A stretch of DNA of 64,000 nucleotides from Cephalopachus bancanus (GCA_027257055.1 JAPVLO010000039.1:7470501-7534500), one strand, 5' to 3'. Positions 9,666 through 20,918 are shown, counted from the first letter of the stretch. Notes: generated by a model not told the origin, from the letters alone. Made by a program: numbers and translations.

Positions 9666-10372
9666 ATGGTCACAGACTGTGGGGAAAAGTTAAAATGGAT
9701 TTTTTGTGTAGAGCAGGACTTTTAAATGAATTTGACATGCTAAAAAGTGTCAGGACTCTGTAAGATGGAATATTTAGTAGGCAGCGTTCCCCAAACCTAC
9801 TTTGCCATGGAACCCTCTCTTTGGGGGAATTTCACCAAAGGCGTGTGAGATGCTACCCCATGTTCAGCAGGCCACACTTGGACCTGGTATTTCCTTGGGT
9901 CCCACCTTGTCCTACGACATCCTGAATGTGACATCCTCTGCCTTCTCAGGTGGACCGTCAATTCCTGTAAGAGCTAGAGTCCTTGCAATGTGCTCAGTGT
10001 GACACAAGGGGGTGGCAGTGAGCTGAGGCCTGGCTCTCCCCAAGCAGGGGAGATGGCACAGATCCAGGTTTGTTATTAGACCTTTACTAAATAAACTAGG
10101 CACGTGAAAACACAGGTAAGTTAAGGTGCCTGGAAAAATGCTTATTTCCAGGCTGGGCCTGATCGCTCTGGGTCGCCTCCTGTAGCTGTTGCTGTCCTGG
10201 GCAGACTCGGGTCTGGGCCTCCAGCCTGAGCAGCCTCTCCACAGAAGCTCCTGGGGTTCTCCCTGGGGTCTCCCTTTCTCTCCATCCCCAGGGGGTCTCA
10301 CCCTTTCCCAAACTTAGGGCCAGATGCAAAGCATCCAGATCCAGATCATTTGCCTACTAAGGAGGCTTAGTG
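9666..10372. other. Gene-free interval 9.67-10.37 kb
   Basis: Unique-looking DNA, perhaps with very old repeat traces (9790-9960). No gene recognised. Confidence 0.45.
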
Positions 10373-10664
10373 CCTTTTTTTTTTTTTTGAGTCAGAGTCT
10401 CACTCTGTCGCCCAGACTGGAGTGCAGTGGCACGCTCTGGCCACTGTATCCTCGACCTGCTGGGCTCCGGTGATCCTTCCGCCTCAGCCTTCCAAGTAGC
10501 TAGAACTACAGGCACGCACTACCATGCCTGGCTAATTTTTTATTTATTGTAGAGATGAGGCCTCGCCAAGTTGCCCAGGCGGGTCTCGAACCCGCGGGCT
10601 CAGGCAATTCACTCACCTTGGCCTCCCAAAGCGTGGGATTACAGGCCGAGCCACCGAGCCCGGC
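10373..10664 (-). mobile_element. Alu, derived family, full length
   Basis: Antisense full dimer. The left-arm segment GGCGGGTCTCGAACCCGCGG shows the T-arm-like inverted repeat on this strand. Confidence 0.94.
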
Positions 10665-10668
10665 GACA

Positions 10669-11055
10669 ATCCTTTTCTTATAGTATTACAATAGTTGTTC
10701 AAGGTCCACTTATGAGTGAGAACATGTGATACTCGGTTCTTTGTCTCTGTGATGGATCACTCAGTATTATAGACTCGAAGTCCATCCAAGTTGTGAAGTT
10801 CATAATTTTGTCCTTCTTTATGGCTGCGTAATATTCCACTGCGTATATTTACCACTTTTAAAAATCCAGACCTCTTTTGATGGGCAGCACAGTTGGTTCA
10901 CTCTTTTTGCTATTGTGAACAATGCTGCAATAAAAGACACTTTGAATAGAGTAAAAAGGCAACCCACAGAATGGGAGGGGATATTTGTAAATCATGTATA
11001 TGACAAGGAATTGATATCCAGAGTATATGGAAAACTCCTAAGACAAAAAAATAAA
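10669..11055. mobile_element. LINE-1 3' end with internal inversion (twin priming)
   Basis: 10669-10945 reads as L1 ORF2/3' end antisense (TATGGCTGCGTAATATTCCA, then CTATTGTGAACAATGCTGC). 10950-11050 then reads L1 in sense (AAAAAGGCAACCCACAGAAT, then GGAATTGATATCCAGAGTAT). Opposite orientations of adjoining pieces are the signature of twin priming. No intact frame. Confidence 0.75.
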
Positions 11056-11072
11056 AAATAACAATGGACAAT

Positions 11073-11301
11073 AACAATACTTTCTATTGTGTTACTGTTG
11101 CCTACAGTGTTCAGCACAGGCATTACGCTGCACAGGTTGCTAGACCAGGAGCAGTAGGCTCCACCATACGCCTGGGGTGTGAAGCAGGCTGGGCCATCTG
11201 GGGTGGTACAAGAACACCCTGCGATACTCACACAACAATGAAATCCCTTGATGACGTGTTTCTCAGAAAATATCTCCATCGTTAAGCAACGCATAACTAT
11301 T
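11073..11301 (-). mobile_element. Tigger/Golem-type DNA transposon fragment
   Basis: Matches the end of a TcMar-Tigger family element: GTGTTACTGTTGCCTACAGT at 11090 and CGTTAAGCAACGCATAACTA at 11280, the decayed terminal repeat. Only one end is present. Confidence 0.6.
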
Positions 11302-12085
11302 TAACCTCGCTGAACTATCCCTTACAAATGGCTAAAATGGTAACTTTTTGTTATGTGTGTTTTACCACAATAAAAAATAAAAAATTGTTCAAACACAATT
11401 GTGATAGTATACTTGTAGATTTGTGATTTCATTTGATGCAAATTGTCCTTCAAAGTGGGAAAAAACAACTCTAAAAGAATCTCATGACTGGTACAGGTGC
11501 TGAAGAGTAGGAGGGGACATGCATGTACGTCTGCAACTGATGTCTGAGAAAATGAGATGAGTTGACGGATGGATGGAAGGCTCAGGGCGTGGACAGATAT
11601 GTAGTGACATAAATATAGGAACAGGCTAAGAACTGGAGAGGTGGTGAGTACTCGAGTGTTCGCTTGAAAATCTTTCAACTTTGCAATGTCTGAAAATTAG
11701 ATGATAGTAAGATGTTGAGGGAGGGAAATCTCCGTTGACTTTGTCCTTGAAAAACAGCTCACCTGGGTCCATCCTCAGCTTCTGCCATCTTGGTCTCCCT
11801 GGACCCTCCATACTCTGAAAATTGCAGGCCTTCAATACAGCTCACTGAGTGGGCTGCCAGCGGACTCACTGTCACTGGCCTCCGAGACCAGCAACACCCA
11901 CCCCCAGGGCAACTGCCTCTTCCAGCACGCAGGGAGGGCCTGGCCACGCCCCCAGAAGGAGATGAGCACCTGAGTCAACTTAGTGTGAGGTTGTTTCAGC
12001 GCCTGAAACCACTGAGAACCCCGTCTGGGCCCATCCTTAAGCATATGTCTGCCCCTTGCCACACAGGTTGACCACAACCTGCCCT
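11302..12085. other. Gene-free interval 11.3-12.1 kb
   Basis: Unique DNA of rising GC content. No gene or clear repeat recognised. Confidence 0.5.
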
Positions 12086-12230
12086 CATGTCTCCTTCTTC
12101 CCTCACAACATCCTCACGCACTGGGCTTTGTTTGAGGCCTCCTTACAGATAAAGAACTTGAGGCTCTGAGTGGCCAAATGACGTGCAGTCACAGACAGGT
12201 CGGAGTGTGAGACCCGGTCAGGCTGCTCAG
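12086..12230 (-). repeat. MIR SINE
   Basis: CCTCACAACATCCTCACGCA, then ACAGATAAAGAACTTGAGGC and a GTGCAGTCACAGACAGG segment: the antisense MIR core. Confidence 0.7.
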
Positions 12231-12634
12231 TTCGGAGTGATGTCCAGGGGCTCATGGGCAGGCTGAGCCCGTTGGGCACATTCCTTCATCCAGCAGGGTG
12301 GAATCCGAAGAAGTAAGCTGGAGCACACCAGCAGAGGCCATCTGGGGCACTGCCCCAGTAGGGGCACTTCTCAAACCCCAAGAAAGAAAGTCAGAACCGT
12401 GGAGAGAGCCTCAGGTTCCAGGCAGGACCCCTCCCCAGGTGAGGCTCAAGGGATGCTTACCAGTTGCTATGGTTTCAATGTCTGCTTTCCCCTCGAAAAT
12501 TCATATGTTGAAGACCTAGGCCGGAATATGATGGTATCAGGAGGTGGGACTTTTAGAGAAAATTAGGTTAAGATGAGATCATGAAGCTGGGATCCCCCGT
12601 ATTGTGAGGCTAGGGCTCATATAAGAAGAGGAGG

Positions 12635-12921
12635 GAGCCGGGCTCGGTGGCTCAGCCTGTAATCCCAGCACTCTGGGAGGCCGAGGTGAGTGGATTGCCT
12701 GAGCCCGCGGGTTCGAGACCCGCCTGGGAAACTTGGCGAGACCTCATCTCTACAAAAAAACCAAAAAATTAGCCGGGCGTGGTAGTGCGCGCCTGTAGTT
12801 CCAACTACTCGGAAGGCTGAGGCAGAAGGATTGCCGGAGTCCAGCAGGTCGAGGCTGCAGTGGCTGGGAGCGGCCACTGCCCTCCAGTCTGGGCGACCGA
12901 GTGAGGCTCCAAATAAAAAAA
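12635..12921 (+). mobile_element. Alu, derived family (tandem trio, 1)
   Basis: Full dimer inside the MLT1 LTR. Right arm reads GTGGCTGGGAGCGGCCAC, so the hairpin has one mismatch. Confidence 0.93.
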
Positions 12922-12934
12922 AAGAAGAGAAGGG

Positions 12935-13230
12935 GCCGGGCTCAGTGGCTCAGCCTACAATCCCAGCACTTCGAGAGGCCAAGGCAAGTAGATTGCCTGA
13001 GCCTGCAGATTCGAGACCATTTGGGCATTGGCAAGACCTCAACTCTACAATAAAACAAATAAATAAATAAGTTAGGTAGGCGAGATAGAGCACACCTGTA
13101 GTTCTGGCTACTTGTAAGACTGAAGTGGAAGAATCGTGAGAACCCAGCAGGTCGACACTGGGTGGCTGTGAGTGTGCCACTGCACTCCAGCCTGGGCGAC
13201 AGAGTGAAACTCCAACTCAAAAAAAAAAAG
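12935..13230 (+). mobile_element. Alu, intermediate type (tandem trio, 2)
   Basis: More diverged than its neighbour. Right arm GACACTGGGTGGCTGTGAGT lacks the hairpin. Confidence 0.9.
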
Positions 13231-13235
13231 GAGGA

Positions 13236-13497
13236 ACCGGGCACAGTGGCTCATGCCTGTAATCCCAGCACTTTGAGAGGCAGAGGCAAGAGGATTGCTT
13301 GAGTCCAGGGGTTCAAGACTAGCCTGGGCAACTTGGTAATGAGACCTCGTCTCGACAATAAATCAAAAAATTAGCCAGGCATGGTGGTATGCATCTGTGG
13401 TTCCAGCTACTTAGAAGGCAGAGGTGGCCATGAACATGCCACTATACTCCAACCTGGGTAACAGAGTGAGACTTCAGTTCAAAAAAAAAAAAAAAGA
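13236..13497 (+). mobile_element. Alu, older (tandem trio, 3)
   Basis: J-like left arm with CTCATGCCTGTAATCC. Part of the right arm is deleted. Confidence 0.88.
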
Positions 13498-13639
13498 AGG
13501 GTAGTTAGATCAGAGCAAGAAGGTGGCTGTCTGCAAGCCAAGAAGTGAGCCCTCACCAAGAACCAAGTCTGTGGGCGCATTCATCTTGGACTTCCAGCCT
13601 CCAGAGTTGTGAGAAACAAACATCCATTGTTTGTTTATT

Positions 13640-13755
13640 TGTTGTGGCGACAAGGTCCTGCTCTGGTGCCTAGGCTGATCTCAAACTCTTGGCCTCAAGA
13701 GATCCTCTCACCTTAGACTCCCAAGGCTCTGGGATTATGGGCCTGAGCCATCATT
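13640..13755 (-). mobile_element. Alu monomer (FLAM-like)
   Basis: Single antisense left-monomer-like unit inside the end of the MLT1 LTR. Confidence 0.7.
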
Positions 13756-14031
13756 TAACAACAATGCCTGTTGTTTAATAGATCGCAGGGTGTAGTATTT
13801 TTGTTATGTAGCCTGAGAAGACTAATATATCAAATAAGAAACACATATACAAGAACATCTTCAGAAAACCAGAAGCCCACCTCCTTCAATTTGAAGCTTG
13901 GATACACCAGGCATGGTGGCTCATGCTGTGATTCCAGAGCTTTGTCAGGCCAAGGCAGGAGGATCACTTGAGACCAGGAGCTTGTAACCAGCCTGGGTAA
14001 CATAGTAAGACCTCGCCTCTACAAAAAATAA

Positions 14032-14322
14032 TTTTTTTTTTTTTTTTGAGATGGAGTCTCACCCAGGCTGGAGTGCCATGGCACGCTCACGGCCACCCCA
14101 GCATCGACCTGCTGGGCTCTGGTGATCCTTCTGCCTCAACCTTCCAAGTAGTCAGAACTACAGGTGCGCGCTACCATGCCTGGCTAATTTTTAAATTTAT
14201 TGTAGAGACGATGTCTCACCAATTTGCTCAGGCTGGTCTTGAACCCACGAGCTCAGGCAATCCACTCACCTCGGCCTCCCAAAGTGCTGGGATTACAGGC
14301 TCAGTCACTGAGCCTGGCCAAA
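14032..14322 (-). mobile_element. Alu nested in an older Alu
   Basis: Antisense full dimer inserted in the central A-rich linker of the older element. Confidence 0.9.
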
Positions 14323-14484
14323 AAAAATTTCTTTCTGAGTTGGAGTCTCACTCTGTTGTCCAGACTGGAGTGGTGTGGCACTCTCACAGCCACCCCAGCG
14401 TCGACCTGCTGGGCTCCGGCAATCCTCCCACCTCAGCCTTCCAAGTAGCTGGAACTACGGGCGTGTGCTATTGCGCCCGGCTAA
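14323..14484 (-). mobile_element. Alu, right half only, nested
   Basis: Antisense 5'-truncated Alu directly abutting the previous one. Confidence 0.85.
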
Positions 14485-14657
14485 AACAGTTCTTTAAATT
14501 AGCCAAGCGTGGTGTTGAATGCCTGTCATCCCAGCTACTCGGGATGCTGAGGTGGAAGGATTGCCTGAGCCCAGGAGGTCAAGGCTGCCATAAGCCATAA
14601 TTGTCACTCCAGCCTGGGCAACACTGTGAGACCCTGATTCAAAAAAAAAAAAAAAAA

Positions 14658-16545
14658 AAGATTAGGCAAAATGTGTGGTTAGCGTCCTGCTTTTCTAATA
14701 GAAGCATTGAGAGTCTCTGTAGAAAAATATAGATAAAAAGCTTAGCACAGAGCATGGCACCCGATACAAATTTGAGTGAGTGAGTGGAGATGATGGGGGA
14801 GCTGGCCCTTCAGGAATGCGACGTCCACACGCCTTCCCCGTGGAGCCCTCCTTCCTCCTTCCTGCTTCCCTGGCAGCAGCTGCTCAAGGGCAAGTCCATG
14901 TGCAGATGCCAGCCCCAGGGTCTGCTTGGGTCAAGGACAGAAGTGCCCTTTGCTTCTGGCTTGCTCCCCACCCCATCCAGTGGGATCTTCCCTCAGGTCC
15001 CCACGGCCCCAGGGAGAGGGTCACGTGGAAGAGTCAGCACCGTGCTTGCCCCAGAGGCTCAGCCAGGCCAGACCTGTCCCAAGACCTAAGCTGGAGAGGC
15101 TGGGGCTTTCCCACAGAGGGGCAGCCTGGAGCCCAGGCTGCAGGGAGCCCTGGCCGGCTGAGGGGGCTATACATGGAGGCCTTCTTGTCTGCCGGGCTTC
15201 AGGCCACAGAAGCACAGAGGGGTCTTCCCAGGCCTCATACCCATAGGGCAGGGAGACTCAGGGGCATGCGGCCCTGACACACATGGCTAGCCAGCCCAGA
15301 GTCCACCTCTGCCAGCAGGAGAAGGTCTCATTGTTCCAGTTTCCTGGCACAGTGAGGACTGGGGTGTGCCCAGAGAAGGAAATAAATGCTCAGCAAATCC
15401 CCCTCTTGGGGAGCCCTGATCCCCGGGGACAAAGGGCCTGTGTTGAGTCTCCCTGGTCGTGGGCTCAGGGCCAGCACTCAGGCAGGGTGGATGGAGGAGG
15501 GTAGAGACTGTGGGATCGGGGCGCACACCAGGTGGGCTACCTACCAAGCCTGTGGCACAGGTGTGCAGGAATGTGTGTGTGTCTGTGTGCAGGAGGGGCT
15601 GGGCCGCATGTGGGGTACATTCGCCTGTGTGTGTCCTTAAGGGTACGTGTGTAAATAAATGTGCATCTGTGACAACATGCACATGCCCTTGAAGATGAAG
15701 CTCAGATGTACCTTTGGGCAAGTCCCGGCATCTCCCCCAGCCACGCTGGTGACTGTTTCTTTCTCCAACTCCCCCCAACACTCACTGGTGCTTTCAAAGT
15801 CTCAACCCAGGTGGACCCTCCCTCTGGGCGCCAAACACCGCCAGCCTGCAGTTAGAAAGAAGATGCTGAACTGACAGCCGGACATGGAAAAGTGCTCTCG
15901 GGACAGGCCAGGATGAGAACACAAGCCCTTTGTCAGCTTCCAAGTTTGGCCTCCAAGAGCCGTGCCTGCCAAGGGCTTGCCCTCTTCCGTCTCCACCTCC
16001 CTGAAGGGTACTCCTCCTGAGAACTGGAGAGGGGCTCTTCTGCCCCTTCTCCAGGCCAGCCCCTGCTGCATCTGCATGCCAGAAGGGTCCTGGGGGGGAT
16101 CATGAGTGAGGTGGGGCCTCCCAGAGGCCACATCAGTCAGTGGCACAGTGCCCTGACCAACCTCTCCAGAAGACAGTGCAGGGGCCAAAACAAAGGGCCA
16201 GCTGTCGTGAAGTGTCTCTCTAGGCCTCCATCAGGTCGGTGGTTGAACTGAGCCCCCTTCCCCAACTCTGCTCAGCCAGCACCATGGATAGGGCTCAGTT
16301 TTCCTTGGGAACAGGTACCCATGGGGAGTGGGCGGGCTTTTGTGTAAGGGCCCAGATAGTACAATGCTAGTTTTGTGAGGCACAGGTCTATGTCACAACC
16401 ACGCAACGTGGCCGTTGTAGTGTGAAGACAGACGCAGACAGCACAGGTGAATGGACATGGCTGTGAACCAGTAGCCCTTTATCTGTGAACACAGCCACGG
16501 AAATGTCCAAGAATGTTCACATGTCGTAAGATATGGTTCTTCCCT
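14658..16545. other. Gene-free interval 14.66-16.55 kb
   Basis: GC-rich unique DNA with a short TG-rich stretch near 15570-15650. Several overlapping frames of 70-165 codons exist on both strands without recognisable domains. No gene called. Confidence 0.5.
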
Positions 16546-16681
16546 GTAGTTCCAGCTACTTGGAAGGCTGAGGCAGAAGGATCGCAGGAGCCCAGCAGGT
16601 CGAGCCTGCAGTGGCCAGGAGCAGCCACTGCACTTCAGTCTGGGTGACAGAGTGAGACTCCAACTCAAAAAAAAAAAAAAA
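16546..16681 (+). mobile_element. Alu, 5'-truncated right half
   Basis: Flanked by AGATATGGTTCTT before and AGATGTGATTCTT after the A-tail, an imperfect duplication. Confidence 0.88.
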
Positions 16682-17830
16682 GATGTGATTCTTCTTTTGA
16701 ATTTTTTCTAACTATTCGAACATGTCAAAAGTGTTCTCAGCTCACAGACTGTCGATCACAGGTGGGCTTGGTCTGCTGGATCATAACTTACCCAGCTCTA
16801 GTGTAGGCCATGAAAATCCTGCCTGGTCCCATGGCTTCTCCCTCAGCATGCAGCTGACACTAGCATCCCCAGTTCCTTGTGAGTCAGCACCTCCCAAATC
16901 CTTGGCACATGCAAAACCATTCTCTGCAGCCCCTTGTCCTTGGAGGCACATGGGGGTTTCCTAGATACCTGGGTCTATTCTGAGCCTGAGTCCCCGGGGT
17001 GCTGAGTCAGCATGAGAGCATCCGTGTGCACCGGCCACAGCATGTCACAGCCAGGACACCACCACGGACATATCCAGTCATTGCTGGATGGACATGTCTG
17101 GTATTTCTTACCATTTTCTCTTTCCAAAGAATCACTGTGCACCTGCCTCATGGCACCAAGTCTGAGACGCAGAGTGACTGGTCCTTGGATAGAGGTTGGG
17201 TCCTCATAGCAACTCCATAAGCAGATGATGAGACCATCAGAGCACAGAGAGGTCTGTGGGCCCCTGAACACTGGCCCATTCCCCGCTAAGCCCAGCCCTG
17301 CACAGAGGGGAGACCAGGGACAGCTTCCAAGGGACAGGACACAGAGGATCAATGTCTGGGGAGCACTTGTACCTGGCACAGGGGACAGGGCCTAGACTGT
17401 CCACTCTGGCTCTCTGAGGGTCAGGGGAGCTCGGCTTGGGTCCTGGAAAGCCTGCCAGACACCAGGTGCTCCTGGGCCTGAAGGATGTCCTGATTCCAGC
17501 TTCTGTGGGCCCCGACCTGCCATGCCCATGGGGAGAAACTGTCCGGCTAAGCTGGAGAAGGCTCCAAGCCAACCTTTCCCCACCCCTGCAGTCCAGGTCA
17601 GTCCGGGTGCTGACGAGAGAGAACCCAGAAGTAACCGTGAATTGCTTGTTGCTGTCCTTGGCCCTGTTTGTGTAGGTGGCAGGGCCAAGTCAGCAAACAC
17701 TGAATGTCCGGGAGCCTCCTCCAGGACAGCTCTGGGCCTTCGCCCAGGAAGAGCCCCACCGCCTAGCTCCTTCCTGTCCCCTGGTGGGCCCTACTCCTTC
17801 CTTCTGGATGGAGGCCCGTGGAGCCGGGAG
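16682..17830. other. Upstream flank of ZG16B
   Basis: Unique DNA with no gene or clear repeat. The last 500 bases are GC-rich and lead into the ZG16B TATA box. Confidence 0.5.
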
Positions 17831-17832
17831 GG

Positions 17833-17838
17833 TATAAA
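17833..17838 (+). promoter_or_regulatory. ZG16B: TATA box of ZG16B
   Basis: TATAAA in a GC-rich context. It lies about 60 bases before a clean splice donor (GGCGG|GTAAAG, exon end 17896), so a short untranslated first exon from about 17863 to 17896 is inferred. Confidence 0.75.
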
Positions 17839-17906
17839 GGGCAGGCGGAAGGTGCCCAGCACGGCCAGACGACCCAGTGCAGACACTCCTGGGCGGGTAA
17901 AGGGCT

Positions 17907-17970
17907 CCAGAAGTGTTAGAGGCAAAAAGTTCAGGGATATTCCCCTAGTATCGGGGTATCCCTGCCCGAG
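17907..17970 (+). repeat. Intron duplicate, copy A (ZG16B intron 1)
   Basis: Begins 10 bases after the exon 1 donor. Aligns by eye at roughly 75-80% with 18852-18916, sharing CCAGAAG, TAGAGGCA and GGGGT landmarks. Contains GGGATATTCC (17934-17943), a perfect fit to the kappaB consensus. Confidence 0.65.
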
Positions 17971-18040
17971 CTGGGCCCTTGCTGGGAGTCAGGAGGCCTC
18001 TCCTCTTCCCCCAGAGCCTTGGACACGTCAGCCAGAGGCC

Positions 18041-19743
18041 ATGCTGCTGCTGCTGACTCTCGCCCTACTGGGGGGCCCCATCTCCTGGGCAGATGGTAAA
18101 CCTGGTGGGGGATGGGCAGCAGGGGTAGATCCTCCCCTTTCCTTTCCCGAAGAGCCAGGGACCCTCCCTGGCCCTTGTCTGACTAACTCTGGCCACAGGA
18201 CCATTCTGTCTGCCTGGAGGGCAATGTCCCCTGTCCTGGCAGAGGTTGCCTCCATGTCACTGTGAAGGTTTTCTTCCCCAGGCTCTTCCCTCCCTCCAGA
18301 TATGGTCGGGCATCAAGGAGGACACAAGTATTTCAGCACCCCTGAGAGCTGCTGTGATTCAGTCACCGGGATTCGCGTGGCCACAGATATTATTGGCAAA
18401 ATAATAAGGTGAGTAGGGCATGACTGTGGGCACAAATGCAGTGCCCTGACTCACCCCACAGTTTTGGGAACTTGAAGGTGGGGGAACCTATAGATGCTTC
18501 TCCCACTGTCTTGTCTGGGTCCTGAGGACTCTTTGAGGCCAGCTGGCTCTTTGGGTCATGGAGTCACCAGCCACCACCTGTCCACACATCCCTCTCCTCG
18601 GCCACCTCTGCTCCCCTCACCAGCACCACTTTCTTCTGACTCCACCTGCAAGGCCTGCCTTTGCTTCCTGAGTTGATTAAGAGAGTCCAGTGGCCATTCT
18701 CCCTAACTTCTCCTTTCAACCCAAACTCAACTCAACCCCAAACCGCCTCTCGTCTTGATGCCGGATGAGAAAGTCAGGGGAAGGTCTGTCCCGTTTGGGT
18801 CAAAGAAGACAGGATGTCGGGTCAGAGTGGACCACTGACTGAGCACGAGTCACCAGAAGGGCTAGAGGCAGAAAGCCCAGGGTCGTTTCCCTAATATTGG
18901 GGTGACCCTGCTCGAGGCCTGGGGTGGAAGCTTGCTCCACAACAAAGGAGATGGAGCGTGGGCAGGGTGAGCTGGAGGAAGGCTCAGATACGCCCAGCTG
19001 GGCGGGCTTGTTACCATGGGAATCGCCTGTCTCTCAGGCCCGAAAGCTGCTCTGCTCAGAGAGACTCGGCTCAGAATGTCCCAGTCTGGCGGGTACAGGT
19101 GTGACTCTGAACCACGATGGCGGCAGGTGTCCCCTCCCGGGGTCCTGACGACCCTGCACTGTGCAGAGCTCCCCTTACCACCACCTCCGGGAATCCTCCC
19201 AACAATCACACCTGCTTTGCAGACGAGGAGGCTGTCACGGAGAGGCTGGGTAACAAGCTCAGGAGCCAGAGCCCGAATGGGACAGAGCAAGGGTTGAGAC
19301 CAGCGAGTCTGTCTCAGGTACCCAGACTCTGACGGGGCTGCCCTCCTGTGTCCGAGTGGGGGCACCGAGGTCCACAAGTGCTAACTCGGCCCAAATCCTG
19401 GCATTCAAAGCTCCGCCTCTCTCCTAGTATCCAGGTGAAGGTGGGAGACTCCTGGCAAGAAAAAACTGGCCTTTCAGGTGGGCACATCCAGGAGTTTGAG
19501 CTGTGGCCGGACGAAACGATCGAAAAGCTCAGCGGCTCGTTCAAGCTGTACTTGAGGCAGCTGTGTGTGTACACCAGTGAGGAACGCTCTTTCTGCTTTG
19601 GGAAGGAAAGTGGCACGCCTTTCACCGTCTACCCCAAGGAAAAGGGACAGAGTCTCACCGGCATCTACGGCCATTACGATCTCTTGGGCATCAAGAACTT
19701 TGGCTTTCGATGGGGTTTTAAACCAGATGATGAATGTGACTAG
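18041..19743 (+). CDS. ZG16B: ZG16B, secreted jacalin-related lectin (PAUF)
   Basis: Coding exons 18041-18095, 18282-18408 and 19428-19743 join in phase to 165 codons. All junctions are GT-AG, with an untranslated exon upstream and acceptor at 18013-18014. The start gives the leader MLLLLTLALLGGP, very close to the human ZG16B leader; an upstream frame ends in RQPEAM, as human reads RPEAM. The mature part has a jacalin-type beta-prism pattern: GGHKYFST, the VGDSW segment, GGHIQEFEL, and the closing GIYGHYDLLGIKNFGFRW, all lining up with human. Family knowledge: ZG16-type lectins bind glycans, and ZG16B is secreted by salivary, lacrimal and other glands. Odd points: the human GPGGGKYF loop reads GHQGGHKYF here, a Cys-Cys pair follows (ESCCDS), and the C-terminus stops at KPDDECD, lacking the longer human tail. 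No frameshift or early stop, so it appears functional. Confidence 0.93.
18852..18916 (+). repeat. Intron duplicate, copy B (ZG16B intron 3)
   Basis: Partner of 17907-17970, in the same orientation. The kappaB-like match is not conserved (GGGTCGTTTCC). Confidence 0.65.
19180..19310 (-). repeat. MIR SINE in ZG16B intron 3
   Basis: CTTTGCAGACGAGGAGGCTG, then GAGAGGCTGGGTAACAAGCT: the antisense MIR core about 120 bases before the last exon. Confidence 0.7.
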
Positions 19744-19843
19744 GTGCTCCCACGTCCCCAGGCGGGGATGCAGGGCACTGAGCTGTGGCCATCGGGGGGG
19801 TGGGGGCAGTTGAGTCAAGATGCTGAACCTGCATCCGCCAACA

Positions 19844-19849
19844 AATAAA
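19844..19849 (+). terminator. ZG16B: Poly(A) signal of ZG16B
   Basis: AATAAA 101 bases after the stop codon, followed by a G/T-rich stretch (GGCGTGTCCGGGCGTGG) after the likely cleavage site near 19862. Confidence 0.85.
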
Positions 19850-19862
19850 GCTTCTGCAGGAC

Positions 19863-20309
19863 TGGCGTGTCCGGGCGTGGTACGTGGGGTCACTCCCCCA
19901 TTCCCAACCCCAGGCCGATCAGCGCGTCTCTCCTGCCCAGGCTCCGTTCCAGGTGTCTCTGAGTGTGCAGGGGCTCAGGGGAGATACTCAATCACCCGTG
20001 CACTCAGCAAACGTTTGCCAAGGCCTTGTCCTCACTTGGTTTCCTGGGTACTGGGAGCATAAGGAAGAGACCAGTGTCCAACTCAGGAGGGAGCTGACAT
20101 GTGGGAGGCAGAAGCAGACGGTGGCAGTTCACTGTGACGTCTGTATGGATGGGGACACATGGAGGTCACGGGGTGTAGGCACCTGCCCAGAGATGAGGTA
20201 GTGGGTGTGTGCTTCAGGGAAGTCTTCCTGGAGGAGGCGACATCTCAGCTAAAAGTCTTAAAGAACGAGGGAGAATTGGCTGAGTAGACACAAGATGAGA
20301 AGTCCACAT
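19863..20309. other. Gene-free interval after ZG16B
   Basis: 20070-20285 resembles an old interspersed repeat (AGTCTTCCTGGAGGAGGCGA, then CATCTCAGCTAAAAGTCTTA). No gene. Confidence 0.45.
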
Positions 20310-20604
20310 TTTTTTTTTTTTTTTGCGTTGGAGTCTCGCTCTGTCACCCAGACTGGAGTGCAGTGGCCACTCCCGGTCATCGCAGCCTCGACCTGCTGGG
20401 CTCCGGTGATCCTTCAGCCTCAGCCTTCCAAGTAGCTGGAACTACAGGCGCGCGCTACCATGCCTGGCTAATTTTTTGATTTATTGTAGAGATTAGGGCT
20501 CACCAAGTTGCCCAGGCGGGTCTTGAACCTGCGGGCTCAGGCAATTCACTCACCTCAGCCTCCCAAGGCGCGGGATTACAGGCTGAGCCACTGAGCCCGA
20601 CTGG
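20310..20604 (-). mobile_element. Alu, derived family, full length
   Basis: Antisense full dimer. The T-arm stem has a mismatch (GGCGGGTCTTGAACCTGC). Confidence 0.93.
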
Positions 20605-20639
20605 TCCGAAACTTTTTCTTTTCTTTTATTTGGTTTGGA

Positions 20640-20918
20640 TTTTTTTGAATTGGAGTCTCACTCTGTCGCCCAGGCTGAAGTGCAGTGGCACATTCATGGC
20701 CTCGACCTGCTGGGCTAAGGGGATCCTTCCGCCTTAGCCTTCCAAGTAGCTGGAACCACAGGTGTGCACCACCACACCCGGCTAATATTTTTATTTATTG
20801 TAGAGACGAGGTATTGCCAAATTGCCCAGGCTGGTCTCAAACTCCTGGGCTCAGGCAATCCTCTCTCCTCTGTCTCCCAAAGAGCTGAGAATACCGGCGT
20901 AAGCCACCTCGCCCAGCA
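20640..20918 (-). mobile_element. Alu, intermediate type
   Basis: Antisense, with a small deletion in the right arm (CATTCATGGCCTCGACC). Confidence 0.9.

Larger units (their letters stand above)
12467..13832 (+). repeat. MLT1-type LTR interrupted by Alus
   Basis: The 5' part (12467-12634) has TGCTATGGTTTCAATGTCTG and TGATGGTATCAGGAGGTGGG. The rest resumes at about 13498 (AAGGTGGCTGTCTGCAAGCC, then CTTGGACTTCCAGCCTCCAG) and ends near 13832. Three tandem Alus and one monomer split it. Confidence 0.75.
13905..14657 (+). mobile_element. AluJ-like element split by two antisense Alus
   Basis: Left monomer at 13905-14031 (CACTTGAGACCAGGAG, J-like) and right monomer plus A-tail at about 14497-14657. 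The gap is filled by 14032-14484. Confidence 0.85.

Noticed and set aside
17522..18265. 247-codon plus-strand frame ending in the ZG16B leader
   Set aside because: It crosses the TATA box, exon 1 donor and intron 1. Only the part from 18041 is coding.
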